NCBI RefSeq assembly: GCF_023922585.1
Contig: NZ_JAMFTN010000053.1
Span: forward strand, 62,001-126,000
Length of the DNA: 64,000 nucleotides
Direction of reading: 5' to 3'
Source of the DNA: Aliidiomarina quisquiliarum
Lineage (GTDB): Bacteria; Pseudomonadota; Gammaproteobacteria; Enterobacterales; Alteromonadaceae
Below the pieces are notes generated by a model that saw only the letters and a list, made by a program, of their open reading frames with translations, did not search any database and was not told the origin of the DNA. How positions within the stretch are numbered: position 1 is the stretch's first letter; every line of letters starts with the position of its first letter. The position numbers and the translations under genes were made by a program. Positions 17,580-27,271 of this stretch are shown one piece after another.

Positions 17580-18119
17580 ATGTCTGTGCTAAAGGTTATT
17601 GTGGGTTCCAACAACCCAGTGAAAATAAACTCTGCCAAGGCAGCTATTCAAGCTGCCTTTCCTACTCATGTGGTTAGTGCTGAAGGTGTTCAGGCACCTT
17701 CGGCAGTGTCAGACCAGCCAATGAGTGAAGCAGAAACCCTTGCTGGAGCTCGTAACCGCGTAAGCTTTTGCCGCGCCAATTATAACGCTGATTTTTATGT
17801 GGCGTTTGAAGGCGGGGTAGAACGCTTTGACTACGGTATAGCTACCTTTGCTTATGTGGTAGTAGCCAACGAACATTATGAACAAGTGGGGCGTACCAGT
17901 GACTTACCCATTCCGGATGTGTTTTATGCGCAGCTACTAGCCGGGTATGAGCTGGGTGATGTGCTAGATCAACATTTCAACACTGAAAATGTAAAACAAA
18001 AAGGCGGGGCTATTGCCTTGCTTACACACGGGTTGGAAACGCGCGAAAGTACCTATATACAAGCCTTAACGTTGGCTTTAGCGCCCTTTGTAACAGGCAC
18101 ATTATTCCAAACTTGCTAA
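17580..18119 (+). CDS. yjjX: Inosine/xanthosine triphosphatase YjjX
   Basis: 179 residues, the usual length of the family. It has the N-terminal VGSNNPVKINSAK motif, QPMSEAETLAGARNR and FEGGVE, the conserved blocks of YjjX. These house-cleaning enzymes hydrolyse non-canonical purine nucleoside triphosphates (ITP, XTP). It lies 12 bases after queH on the same strand and is probably cotranscribed with it. Confidence 0.92.
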   Translation: MSVLKVIVGSNNPVKINSAKAAIQAAFPTHVVSAEGVQAPSAVSDQPMSEAETLAGARNRVSFCRANYNADFYVAFEGGVERFDYGIATFAYVVVANEHYEQVGRTSDLPIPDVFYAQLLAGYELGDVLDQHFNTENVKQKGGAIALLTHGLETRESTYIQALTLALAPFVTGTLFQTC

Positions 18120-18214
18120 CCTAGCCAAAGTGTTTTTAGTTGCATCGGCTTAGCGTTGTCTAGTATTTTATCTAATAACACTTGCTTTTTAACCACGCCT
18201 TTAGGCCGGCTGCC

Positions 18215-19024
18215 ATGCATAAACCAAACATACGCCGCATACTTTATAAGTACCTAGAGCCAGGTGGTTGGCCAGGTTTAGGCTTGTCGCCAGTTAATAT
18301 TTTCATTTCTACACTTATTGTGGCGTCTGTTATGGTGGCTATACTGGAAACAGAGCCAACATTACGTGATAACTACCTACCATTTTTTATTCATATTGAA
18401 ACATTGTTTTTTGTGGTCTTTGCCATTGAATATGGGCTGCGGGTGTATGCCGTTGGTGAGCAGCCAATGTACCGAGGTGTTATTGGCCGCTTGCGCTATA
18501 TGGTGTCTTTTGTGGCACTGATCGATTTAGTGGTGTTGGCTTCGTTCTTATTAACCTTAGGTGTGTTTAGTACCTACTGGATGCGTTTAGTAAAAGTTTT
18601 GCGATTGTTAAGAATTGCTCGCTTAGGACGATTTTCAAAAGCCATGAGTGCCTTTAGCCATGCTTTAAAAGAACGCTCTTACGAGTTGGTTTTCAGTTGT
18701 GTTATAGCGGTTAGTTTGTTGCTGGGTTCGAGTGCAATTTTATACTTTGTTGAAGGTGACAATCAGGAAGCATTTGCAAGCGTGCCGCGGGCCTTATGGT
18801 GGAGTGTAGCAACCTTGACCACCGTAGGTTATGGCGATGTTACACCTATTACCAGTGTGGGGAAAATATTCGCCGGGGTAACTGCGTTAGCGGGGGTTGG
18901 CCTAATAGCCATGCCAACCGGAATTTTAGCCGCAGCCTTTAGCGATGCATTTCAAGAGCAGCGCAAAAGAGACGCGGCACAACTAAAAATGACCAAACAA
19001 AACATAGCTAAAAAGAAAAGTTAA
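18215..19024 (+). CDS. Voltage-gated potassium channel, six-helix type
   Basis: 269 residues from ATG 18215; the frame extends to a TTG at 18182 without a better start. Six membrane helices are visible. S4 carries repeated Arg/Lys (RLVKVLRLLRIARLGR), and the pore loop has the potassium selectivity filter TTVGYGD. The C-terminal tail is short and charged, with no RCK/TrkA domain, unlike E. coli Kch. It therefore resembles KvAP/Kv-like bacterial channels; gating cannot be deduced further. Confidence 0.92.
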   Translation: MHKPNIRRILYKYLEPGGWPGLGLSPVNIFISTLIVASVMVAILETEPTLRDNYLPFFIHIETLFFVVFAIEYGLRVYAVGEQPMYRGVIGRLRYMVSFVALIDLVVLASFLLTLGVFSTYWMRLVKVLRLLRIARLGRFSKAMSAFSHALKERSYELVFSCVIAVSLLLGSSAILYFVEGDNQEAFASVPRALWWSVATLTTVGYGDVTPITSVGKIFAGVTALAGVGLIAMPTGILAAAFSDAFQEQRKRDAAQLKMTKQNIAKKKS

Positions 19025-19130
19025 GCAACAGGGTGTTAAAAGCTGTCAGTATTTGTAACATTTTGTTAACTAGCGTTGTAACCTAATGGGGTAGAACGTA
19101 TAGTTCGGGTAACTATTAATTGGAGGGTAT

Positions 19131-19622
19131 ATGAAGTTAATGAAATACGGAGTAATTGTAGCCTTAAGCTTGATGTTATTTGGTTGTGCAGCAAGCTCAA
19201 CAAATCAGCAGTCGTCCGTTACACCACAAACGGTAAGCATTGCTGAATACACGGCGTTCCTAGACCATTTAGACAGCGCTATTGAAGAGGGTAAACCTCG
19301 TGCGTTGAATAATGATGAAAAACGTCAATATCGTAGCTTGTCTACCTCGTTGAAAAATATGTTAAGTGGCCACGAGTCAATGGACACGGTAGCAGCTGCT
19401 GATGTTCAGCGTGTAGCGAACCTACATGAGCGTTTGCAGGCAGTTGTTATGGGCACCAATGCGGGTCAAGTAATTTGCCGTAGCGAGCGTTCAACAGGTA
19501 CTAACTTTAAGCGCACAGCATGCATGACGCGTGCAGAGTGGGACCAACAGCAGCGCGATGTAGAGGACTTTTTCCGTCAAGGCCATGGTTTCGCATCGGG
19601 CATGACAGCTCCAAAAGACTAA
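19131..19622 (+). CDS. Lipoprotein of unknown function
   Basis: 163 residues with a lipoprotein signal (basic start, hydrophobic stretch, lipobox LFGC). The mature part is hydrophilic and helical and contains two cysteines (in VICRSER and TACMTRAEW), possibly a disulfide in the periplasm. I do not recognise a family. GGAGG lies six bases before the ATG. It is monocistronic, closed by its own terminator. Confidence 0.82.
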   Translation: MKLMKYGVIVALSLMLFGCAASSTNQQSSVTPQTVSIAEYTAFLDHLDSAIEEGKPRALNNDEKRQYRSLSTSLKNMLSGHESMDTVAAADVQRVANLHERLQAVVMGTNAGQVICRSERSTGTNFKRTACMTRAEWDQQQRDVEDFFRQGHGFASGMTAPKD

Positions 19623-19643
19623 AACATAGTAGTTGTGTGTTCT

Positions 19644-19673
19644 AAAAACCTCGTGTCATAGCGGGGTTTTTTT
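19644..19673 (+). terminator. Rho-independent terminator after the lipoprotein gene
   Basis: A 10-bp stem (AAAAACCTCG with CGGGGTTTTT, one G-T wobble) has an eight-base loop and ends in a run of T's. Confidence 0.88.
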
Positions 19674-19750
19674 ATGCCTAAAACAATTGTTTTTAGGTTA
19701 TTCTTGTGGGTAATAATTGTTAAATAGCTTGGCCACTAAGAGGGAATATT

Positions 19751-21442
19751 ATGAAATTAAATAAGCTCACAACGTCTTTACTAACTAAAACTGTGCTTGG
19801 CATTGCTGCAGGTAGCATGCTCATGGCCTGCTCGCCGGCTAACAATAGCACAGTAACTAGCGCCGGCTTGCCCGCCGCCGTATTAGTTGATGGCGCTGAA
19901 CATAGGCTGGATATTTACAAGTCGGTACAACTTAGCGCCGACTTAAGCCATTTAACCGCCAAGCAACAGCAAATTATTGGCTTGCTGATTGACGCATCGG
20001 TCATTATGGACAACCTATTTTGGCAACAAGCCTACCCAGGTAATCGCGAACAGTTTATGGCGCGCATTAAAGAGCCGGCAGTACGAGCCTTCGCCGAGAT
20101 AAACTATGGCCCTTGGGATCGACTGAGCAACGACCAACCATTCATTCAAGGCTATACCGACAAGCCTTTAGGTGCGAACTTTTACCCTGCTGATATGAGT
20201 CGGGAAGAATTTAATGCCTTCGCAAGCGACGACAAAGACAGCTTATATACAGTATTACGCCGTAATGAAGCGGGTGATTTGTACACCATACCTTTTAGTG
20301 AGTTATATGCAGAAGAGTTGCAGCGCGCGGCTGACTTACTATTAACTGCAGCTAGCCTGACCGAAAACGAAAAATTTAAAACCTACTTAGAGCTGCGGGC
20401 CGCCGCCTTTTTAACCGATCAGTACACCGCGTCTGATTATGCCTGGATGGATATGAAGGACAATTTAATTGATGTGATTATTGGCCCCATTGAAACCTAC
20501 GAAGACCGCTTGTTTGGCTATAAAGCAAGCTTCGAGTCGTATGTGTTGGTGAAAGATACAGAATGGAGCAAGCGCTTGGAAGTATACGCAGAAACTTTGC
20601 CGGCGTTACAACGCAATTTGCCAGTGCCAGAAGCCTATAAAGCAGAGCAACCGGGCTCAGATGGGCAGTTAAATGCGTACGAGGTAGTTTACTATGCAGG
20701 CCATTCAAACGCGGGTAGTAAAACGATTGCGGTGAATTTACCGAACGATGAAGCGGTGCAACTGGCAACAGGAACACGCCGGTCACAGCTTAAAAATGCC
20801 ATGCGGGCGAAGTTCGACGGCATTCTAGAGCCAATTGCCGACGTACTCATAGTGCCCGAACAGCGGGGTCATATTACGTTTGACGCCTTTTTTGCCAATA
20901 CCATGTTTCATGAAGTTGCACATGGTTTAGGAATTAAAAATACTTTAAATGGCCGCGGTACCGTGCGGGCAGCGTTGCGTGAATATGCGTCGCCGCTGGA
21001 AGAAGGTAAAGCCGATATTTTAGGCTTGTTCATGGTTACGCAGCTGTTAGAAGAAGGTATTTTAACCGAGGGTGAACTTGAAGATTACTATGTAACCTTC
21101 CTGGCCGGTATTTTCCGCTCAGTTCGTTTCGGTGCTTCGAGTGCCCATGGTATGGCCAACATGATCCGCTTTAACTACTTCGCGCAAGAAGGCGCTTTTA
21201 TCCGTAATAATAACGGACAATATGCTGTTGATATGGCCAACATGCGGAAAGCAGTAGATGGCTTATCAGAGCTAATTTTACGGTTACAAGGTGATGGCGA
21301 CTACGACGGGGTTGGCCGTTTATTTGAGGCCAAAGGACATATAGGTGCTGAACTGCAAGCCGACTTAGACCGTTTAGATGCTGCACAAATTCCAGTAGAT
21401 GTTCACTTTGAACAAGGTAAGCAACAGTTAGGTTTAAACTAA
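19751..21442 (+). CDS. Lipoprotein metallopeptidase of the dipeptidyl-peptidase III (M49)-like family
   Basis: 563 residues with a lipoprotein signal ending LMACS, so it is membrane-anchored in the periplasm or outer membrane. The zinc motif is HEVAHGLG near residue 390, followed about 36 residues later by EEGKAD, which supplies the further Glu/Asp ligand. Classical M49 enzymes have HExxxH; this group has the five-residue HExxH spacing. It probably trims peptides. AGAGGG precedes the ATG. Confidence 0.8.
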   Translation: MKLNKLTTSLLTKTVLGIAAGSMLMACSPANNSTVTSAGLPAAVLVDGAEHRLDIYKSVQLSADLSHLTAKQQQIIGLLIDASVIMDNLFWQQAYPGNREQFMARIKEPAVRAFAEINYGPWDRLSNDQPFIQGYTDKPLGANFYPADMSREEFNAFASDDKDSLYTVLRRNEAGDLYTIPFSELYAEELQRAADLLLTAASLTENEKFKTYLELRAAAFLTDQYTASDYAWMDMKDNLIDVIIGPIETYEDRLFGYKASFESYVLVKDTEWSKRLEVYAETLPALQRNLPVPEAYKAEQPGSDGQLNAYEVVYYAGHSNAGSKTIAVNLPNDEAVQLATGTRRSQLKNAMRAKFDGILEPIADVLIVPEQRGHITFDAFFANTMFHEVAHGLGIKNTLNGRGTVRAALREYASPLEEGKADILGLFMVTQLLEEGILTEGELEDYYVTFLAGIFRSVRFGASSAHGMANMIRFNYFAQEGAFIRNNNGQYAVDMANMRKAVDGLSELILRLQGDGDYDGVGRLFEAKGHIGAELQADLDRLDAAQIPVDVHFEQGKQQLGLN

Positions 21443-21493
21443 CCAGGGCGCATTAAACAAGTCGCCTTAAAGCGTGTAATGCAAACTTGCAGT

Positions 21494-21545
21494 AACCCCC
21501 AATAGTTGGACTATTCAATTATTGGGGGTTTTTTTATGCTGGTAA
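21494..21545 (+). terminator. Terminator between the convergent peptidase and betT genes
   Basis: AACCCCCAAT (21494-21503) pairs with ATTGGGGGTT (21531-21540), followed by T's. The large loop contains a smaller inverted repeat. The A-rich flank on the other strand may let it serve both genes. Confidence 0.85.
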
Positions 21546-21557
21546 TATTACAGGCAC

Positions 21558-23612
21558 TTAAGTTTTAGGTTTAGCAGCCTCACTTTTAAGCTCATCGTCA
21601 TGCTCAGTCATGTCCCAAGGCAAACTTGCCGGGCTGTTATGGCGGAAGTGTAAATAGTTTTCAAATTGATTGAGCACGTCGTTAATGAGATCGGCGGGCT
21701 CAAAGCCGTATACGTCGTAAGACTGCCCACCCTGTAATAAAAACACTTCAGCACGAAAGTATTCCGACTCTTGCCCTTGGCGGGGGGCCAAGGCGTATTC
21801 GGGGCGTACATAACCTCGTAAACGAATTTCATAGCTAAAATCGATGCCATTGCGGTCAACCACTAAAGTTACCCGAGTAGGCTCGTCTTCAAGGTAAACT
21901 TCTGAGGTCCACTTTTTAATGCTTAGTTCATGTTTAACTTGTTGTAGGCATTCTTTGGCAGTATTTTCAATAAAGTCTTTTGCTTGCTCTTTAGTAGGAA
22001 AGTCGAGAATACACGCCAAACGTTTTTTCCAGTAATTAGCCCCCGCATGAACCCCACGACGGTGCATTTGAGTGTGGCTTTTTAAACTACTGTGCTGATG
22101 CCCTTCAATAACTAACGCTCGCCACATACCAACGGCAGCAATAATCATAATAATGGAGAAGGGTAATGCACTGGCAATAGCAGCAGTTTGTAAGGCGCCT
22201 AACCCCCCTGCCAGAAGTAACACTGAAGCCACAACCCCTTCAGAACTAGCCCAAAATACCCGTTGCCAAACAGGGGTGTTAGCCTTGCCGCCGGATGCTA
22301 ATGAGTCAATTACTAATGAACCCGAGTCGGACGAGGTAACAAAGAAAGTAATAATTAAAATAACCGTAATAAAGCTAATTACGCTAATAAGTAAAGGATG
22401 GTCAGCAAGTAGGTATTCATACATTTTAAATAAGGCAATGGCTTGGTCGGTTTGGACATCTTGAATTAATACCGCATAGCCTTCGTTCATAATCAGGTTA
22501 AGAGCGGTGTCGCCAAATACCGAGAACCAAAAGAAGGTGAAAATGGTGGGTACTAACATTACGCCAAAAACAAACTGCCGAATGGTGCGACCGCGGCTAA
22601 TTTTGGCAATAAACAAGCCCACAAAAGGTGCCCAAGCAATGGTCCAGCCGAAAATAAACAAGGTCCAGTTACCAATCCAGTCGCTACGTGTATAAGCCTG
22701 TAAATTAAAGGTGCGCTCTACAATAGTATTTAAGTAGCTGCCTGTGTTTTGTAAGAATGTTTCAAGAATATGTACCGTTGGGCCCATGGCGAACACAAAC
22801 AGTAATAAAAATACTACTAGGGTCATATTAAGCACCGACAGGCGCTTTACGCCTTTGTCGAGGCCTGCAACTACTGAAGCTATGGCTAATAAGGTAATAA
22901 CAAAAATAACAATAACTTGAATAACACTGTCTATTGGAATAGTCGGCCATAAGTAGTTTAGGCCGGTATTAATTTGAATAACCGAAAGCCCGAGAGTGGT
23001 AGCTATACCAAACATAGTGCCTAATATGGCAAAAGTGTCGACAGCGTGACCCATAGGGCCATGCACTTTCTCGCCAATTAAAGGGTATAGGGTTGAACGC
23101 ATGGAAAGCGGTAAACCATGACGAAAAGAAAAGTAGGCCAGTACTAAGCCAACCAAGCCGTAAATGGCCCAAATATGAAAGCCCCAATGAAAATATGAAA
23201 TTTGCATGGCCATTTTAGCGGCATTAATGGTTTCACCAGTACCAACGGGTGGGCTGGAATAGTGCAAAACAGGCTCCGACACACCAAAGAATAACAGTGC
23301 AATGCCGTAACCAGCAGAAAACAGCATGGCAAACCAGGTTAAAAAGCTATATTCAGCGTCTGCATGATCAGGCCCAAGTTTTATTTTACCCCACTTAGAC
23401 ATGGCCACAACCACTATAAACATAAGTGAAAGTGCAACCACAAGCATGTAAAACCAACCAAAGTCGCTGGTTATTTTGTTTAACACTGCAGCAAAAAGGC
23501 TTTCAGCTAGGTTTGGGTTAGCTAAGGTACCAACAACGAGAAGGAAAATAACTGCAACAGCAGGAATAAAAACAGGAAGTAATAAGGCTGAATGCCAGCG
23601 AGGCGAGCTCAT
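21558..23612 (-). CDS. betT: BCCT-family (BetT-type) choline/betaine transporter
   Basis: 684 residues with twelve membrane helices and the BCCT signature region (YFHWGFHIWAIYGLVGLVL, the Trp-rich helix). The hydrophilic C-terminal tail of about 180 residues is like E. coli BetT (677 residues), where it senses osmotic strength. It imports choline or glycine betaine for osmoprotection; the exact substrate is not certain. No bet oxidation genes are adjacent. Confidence 0.88.
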   Translation of the reverse strand: MSSPRWHSALLLPVFIPAVAVIFLLVVGTLANPNLAESLFAAVLNKITSDFGWFYMLVVALSLMFIVVVAMSKWGKIKLGPDHADAEYSFLTWFAMLFSAGYGIALLFFGVSEPVLHYSSPPVGTGETINAAKMAMQISYFHWGFHIWAIYGLVGLVLAYFSFRHGLPLSMRSTLYPLIGEKVHGPMGHAVDTFAILGTMFGIATTLGLSVIQINTGLNYLWPTIPIDSVIQVIVIFVITLLAIASVVAGLDKGVKRLSVLNMTLVVFLLLFVFAMGPTVHILETFLQNTGSYLNTIVERTFNLQAYTRSDWIGNWTLFIFGWTIAWAPFVGLFIAKISRGRTIRQFVFGVMLVPTIFTFFWFSVFGDTALNLIMNEGYAVLIQDVQTDQAIALFKMYEYLLADHPLLISVISFITVILIITFFVTSSDSGSLVIDSLASGGKANTPVWQRVFWASSEGVVASVLLLAGGLGALQTAAIASALPFSIIMIIAAVGMWRALVIEGHQHSSLKSHTQMHRRGVHAGANYWKKRLACILDFPTKEQAKDFIENTAKECLQQVKHELSIKKWTSEVYLEDEPTRVTLVVDRNGIDFSYEIRLRGYVRPEYALAPRQGQESEYFRAEVFLLQGGQSYDVYGFEPADLINDVLNQFENYLHFRHNSPASLPWDMTEHDDELKSEAAKPKT

Positions 23613-23815
23613 AATATGAGGATCCAGGAATTTTAATTGCGAAGTTGTTGGTCTAGGCTATCACTTTTGATGGTGTAGATACCACCCGAGTAGATTTGTT
23701 GGGCAAATAACCTTGCCTGCTGAATTGTAAGGAAACGTGAATAGCGCAGACCTTTAGCTTATCTTGGGTTAGTATTAGAACTTATTACCAACAACAATAA
23801 AAGCTAGGAAGCAAG

Positions 23816-25750
23816 ATGAAATACATACATTGGTTAGCCATTTGTGTTGCGTTAATGTTTACTGCGCCTGCGGTAAGCCAAGATATACCCTTAGCAGACT
23901 TTTTCAAACATGCTGAATTTGGCGACGTGGCTATTTCTCCCGACGGTCGTTACTTGGCTGTTTCAGTGCCAGAAGAAGACCGTCGTAATTTGGCCGTGAT
24001 TGATATTACCGAGCCGGGTAAGTTAAAAATAACCGCTGGTTTTAATATGCGTGGTGGCGAAAGCCCGTTTGGGGTGCGTTGGGTAAGCAACGAGCGGTTA
24101 ATTTTTGAGTCAATCCTTCAAGCTGGGGCGCTTGAAGCGCCACAGCGTACTGGTCGAGTGTTTGCTATTAACGCCGACGGCGGTAATCGGCGTCAATTGT
24201 TTGGTACTCAAGCGGGCAGTTTTGTTGGCCGCTCCATGTCGATTGTTAGCTATTTAAAAGATGAGCCCGACTGGGTGCTGATACAGCACTGGGCTCACGA
24301 CCGCCCAAAACCCATTGCGCAGCGCATGAATGTAACCGATGGGCGCTTAACAAGGAGAATTATTTCGCCTTTAAACCGCGGCGGGTTATTAGCTGATCAA
24401 AACGACAAGGTGCGATTTGCCTACGGTTCTGACGATGACGGTGTTCCCCAGTTTTCGTGGCGGCCAAGTGAAGACGACAAATGGCGCACCTTTAAGAACG
24501 ACTTTGGCACATATATTTCTCCTATTGCGTTTAATCCAGCCGGAACTGCCGTGTATTTTAGCTCGCAAGAAAAGGGCAAGTTAGGCGTTTTTGAAATCAC
24601 CTTGGCCACTGGCACCGTTACCCCAGTGCTACAAAGTGAGCGGGTGGAAGTAGATAACTCGGTAGGTGCTTCCACGCCATTTGTATGGGACGCAAGTGCA
24701 ACTAACTTATTGGCCGTGCGCTTTATGGACGGCAAGCCAGAAACGCGAAGCGTGAATGAAGAGGCTTTTGAAATAAAATGGTTGCGGCAACTGGAAGCCA
24801 TGTACGAGGGCTTTCATGTGAGAATATTTAACTGGACTGCCGACGGTAAACGGGCGTTATTATCGGTGTCTGGCGATGTGGCAGAAGCGGAATACTTTTT
24901 GCTCGACACAGAAACACCTGAGTTACGTTTTATTGCTTCAGCCAAGCCTTGGATTGATCCAAGTCAAATGGCGCCTATGGAGCCAATTCAATTCACCGCA
25001 CGAGACGGCCAAGAGCTGTACGGCTACCTAACCATGCCGCTTAATCATAAAGCGGGCCAACCGTCGCCCTTTGTGGTTTACGTGCACGGCGGGCCTCATG
25101 GCCCACGTGACCGTTGGGGCTTTGATTCTAGAGTGCAGCTGTTTGCCCACCATGGTTTTGGCGTGTTGCAAATTAATTACCGCGGTTCGGGTGGTTATGG
25201 CCGTGATTTTGAGGAAATGGGCTATGGCGAATGGCATGGTAAAATGCAGGACGATATTACCGACGGCACCTTATGGGCCATGGAACAAGGCTACGCAGAC
25301 CGTGAGCGTACCTGTATTGCCGGAGCAAGCTATGGTGGTTTTGCAACCTTATCAGGTATTACTCGTGAACCAGGCCTATACGCCTGTGCGTGGGCTTTTG
25401 TGGGCGTATACGACCTACCATTGATGAAAAAAGAAGGGAATATTCCAAGCTTTGAAGCGGGTCGTCGTTATTTAGACCGAGTATTAGGTACCGACGATCA
25501 AGTATTGTTGGACCGCTCGCCATCAAACCATGTGGAAAAAATAGTTACACCTTTGTTTATATCCCATGGCGCAGAAGACACCCAAGCCCACTTTGGCCAG
25601 TATCATTTGCTGCGGCAACGGCTAGATAAGGCGAATATTCCTTATGAGCACATGTTTGTAGCAGGGGAAGGGCATGGTTTTTACAAGGTGGAAAATAACG
25701 TAGCAATGATGGAACGAGTACTTGCCTTTATGAAGAAACACACTGAATAG
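23816..25750 (+). CDS. Exported prolyl-oligopeptidase-family (S9) serine peptidase
   Basis: 644 residues with a cleavable signal peptide ending about TAPAVSQ. The N-terminal half is a beta-propeller and the C-terminal third an alpha/beta-hydrolase. The catalytic triad reads S505 (GASYGG), D588 (HGAEDT) and H620 (GEGHGF); HGGPHG is the oxyanion region. Periplasmic enzymes of this type are typical of protein-degrading marine Alteromonadales. It converges with a cold-shock gene, with a shared terminator between. Confidence 0.92.
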   Translation: MKYIHWLAICVALMFTAPAVSQDIPLADFFKHAEFGDVAISPDGRYLAVSVPEEDRRNLAVIDITEPGKLKITAGFNMRGGESPFGVRWVSNERLIFESILQAGALEAPQRTGRVFAINADGGNRRQLFGTQAGSFVGRSMSIVSYLKDEPDWVLIQHWAHDRPKPIAQRMNVTDGRLTRRIISPLNRGGLLADQNDKVRFAYGSDDDGVPQFSWRPSEDDKWRTFKNDFGTYISPIAFNPAGTAVYFSSQEKGKLGVFEITLATGTVTPVLQSERVEVDNSVGASTPFVWDASATNLLAVRFMDGKPETRSVNEEAFEIKWLRQLEAMYEGFHVRIFNWTADGKRALLSVSGDVAEAEYFLLDTETPELRFIASAKPWIDPSQMAPMEPIQFTARDGQELYGYLTMPLNHKAGQPSPFVVYVHGGPHGPRDRWGFDSRVQLFAHHGFGVLQINYRGSGGYGRDFEEMGYGEWHGKMQDDITDGTLWAMEQGYADRERTCIAGASYGGFATLSGITREPGLYACAWAFVGVYDLPLMKKEGNIPSFEAGRRYLDRVLGTDDQVLLDRSPSNHVEKIVTPLFISHGAEDTQAHFGQYHLLRQRLDKANIPYEHMFVAGEGHGFYKVENNVAMMERVLAFMKKHTE

Positions 25751-25766
25751 TATGGCAGTAGGAACA

Positions 25767-25795
25767 AAAAGGGTCAGCTTTTAGCTGGCCCTTTT
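25767..25795. terminator. Bidirectional terminator between the S9 peptidase and cold-shock genes
   Basis: A 13-bp stem, AAAAGGGTCAGCT paired with AGCTGGCCCTTTT (one wobble), has a three-base loop and T-tracts on both strands, between two convergent genes. Confidence 0.88.
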
Positions 25796-25813
25796 ACATT
25801 CGATTCAAACTAT

Positions 25814-26026
25814 TTAATCAATTGCTACAACGTTCTCAGCTTGTGGACCTTTTTGGCCTTGAGTAATAGTGAATTGCACTTTTTGTCCTTCAGCAAGGGT
25901 ACGGAAACCGTCACCAGTAATAGCACTAAAATGAACAAAAACATCAGGACCGCCAGCATGCTCTAAAAAGCCAAAACCTTTTGACTCGTTAAACCATTTT
26001 ACGGTACCAGTTACGATATCAGACAT
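25814..26026 (-). CDS. CspA-family cold-shock protein
   Basis: 70 residues, one cold-shock domain with both RNA-binding motifs: KGFGFL (RNP1) and VFVHF (RNP2). It binds single-stranded nucleic acid and unwinds RNA structure. The upstream 200 bases on its strand are free of genes and could hold a long leader as in cspA; none is proven. Confidence 0.95.
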   Translation of the reverse strand: MSDIVTGTVKWFNESKGFGFLEHAGGPDVFVHFSAITGDGFRTLAEGQKVQFTITQGQKGPQAENVVAID

Positions 26027-26181
26027 ATTCTTTCCTAACTTTCTTTAAATGAATCTTGCTAGCTAACGCTAACCTGTCGTTGCATTGAAGGTATTTATTA
26101 CATCCAAGCTTTTTAAGTATACATGCCCTTGCTCACACTCGCCAATGGCAGCCGCTATTATTTATTTATATTTTTCTTCGC

Positions 26182-26187
26182 TATAAT
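26182..26187 (+). promoter_or_regulatory. Probable -10 box upstream of the cysteine synthase gene
   Basis: A perfect TATAAT lies 41 bases before the ATG. A clear -35 element is not visible at the normal distance. Confidence 0.4.
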
Positions 26188-26228
26188 GAATTTATATTGA
26201 AAGTCATTACTAATGGAGTACTGCCAAA

Positions 26229-27266
26229 ATGATAGTAGCCAATAACCTTGCAGAGCAAATAGGGAACACCGACTTGCTGTATATACGCTCACTTTCTGAG
26301 TTATGTGGGTCAGATATATATGTGAAGTGCGAATATCAAAATCCAGGTGGTTCTATTAAAGACCGAGCCGCACTACAGTTGGTACAAGATGCAATTAACA
26401 AAGGTGAATTAAAGCCAGGCATGACCATTGTGGAAGGCACTGCAGGGAATACTGGTATAGGTCTTGCTGTGGTAGCGAAAGCCTTGGGATATAAGCTGCT
26501 AGTGGTGATGCCGAATGACCAAACACCAGAAAAAACCCGCATGATCGAACTACAAGGTGGCAAATTAAAAACCGTTCCCCCGGTACCTTTTAAAGACCAA
26601 AACCACTTCTACCATACGGCGCGCCGTATAGCTGAAGAAAACGAAGGTTACTGGTGGGCGAATCAATTTGAGAACACCAGTAATATGCGGGCTCATTATT
26701 TACACACAGGGCCTGAAATTTGGCAACAAACGGAAGGTAAAGTCGACTTGTTGGTATCGGTTTCAGGTACCGGTGGCACTATTGGTGGGGTGTCTTCATA
26801 TTTAAAAGAGCAAAAACCAGAGTTAGAAGTATGGTTGGCTGATCCCGATGGATCGGGCTCGTATGAATTTTTACGTACTGGAGAATATAAGTCGCAAGGT
26901 ACGTCGATGACAGAGGGTATTGGCATTATGCGTTTGGTAGAAAATTTCCGCCTAGCCAAAATAGACTGTGCTATTAACCTACCAGACCAAGACTTAATCA
27001 GTATTTCCCGCTATGTACGCGACCAAGAAGGTATTTTATTAGGTAGTAGCTCGGCCTTAAACGTAGCAGCAGCTTTTTTTGCCGCCTTACACCGTGAGCC
27101 AGGAAAAACCATAGTGACTTTTGCTTGTGACCTAGGCGAGCGTTCAGCGTCGAAACTATATAATGATGACTATATTAAAGGGCGTGACTTAAGCCCTAAG
27201 GCAGAAGGAATTGATGCCCTCACCCAGCGTTACAAACAAATGGGCGAGCGCATTTTAGTCCTATAA
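26229..27266 (+). CDS. PLP-dependent cysteine synthase-like enzyme
   Basis: 345 residues. The PLP-binding Lys is in NPGGSIKDRAA and the phosphate-binding or substrate loop is EGTAGNTGIG; SGTGGTIGG is the second PLP-phosphate site. It belongs to the O-acetylserine sulfhydrylase/cystathionine-beta-synthase-like group and most likely forms cysteine from O-acetylserine and sulfide. CysK and CysM subtypes cannot be separated with confidence. It converges with yqhD only six bases away. GGAG is 11 bases before the ATG. Confidence 0.85.
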   Translation: MIVANNLAEQIGNTDLLYIRSLSELCGSDIYVKCEYQNPGGSIKDRAALQLVQDAINKGELKPGMTIVEGTAGNTGIGLAVVAKALGYKLLVVMPNDQTPEKTRMIELQGGKLKTVPPVPFKDQNHFYHTARRIAEENEGYWWANQFENTSNMRAHYLHTGPEIWQQTEGKVDLLVSVSGTGGTIGGVSSYLKEQKPELEVWLADPDGSGSYEFLRTGEYKSQGTSMTEGIGIMRLVENFRLAKIDCAINLPDQDLISISRYVRDQEGILLGSSSALNVAAAFFAALHREPGKTIVTFACDLGERSASKLYNDDYIKGRDLSPKAEGIDALTQRYKQMGERILVL

Positions 27267-27271
27267 TAAAA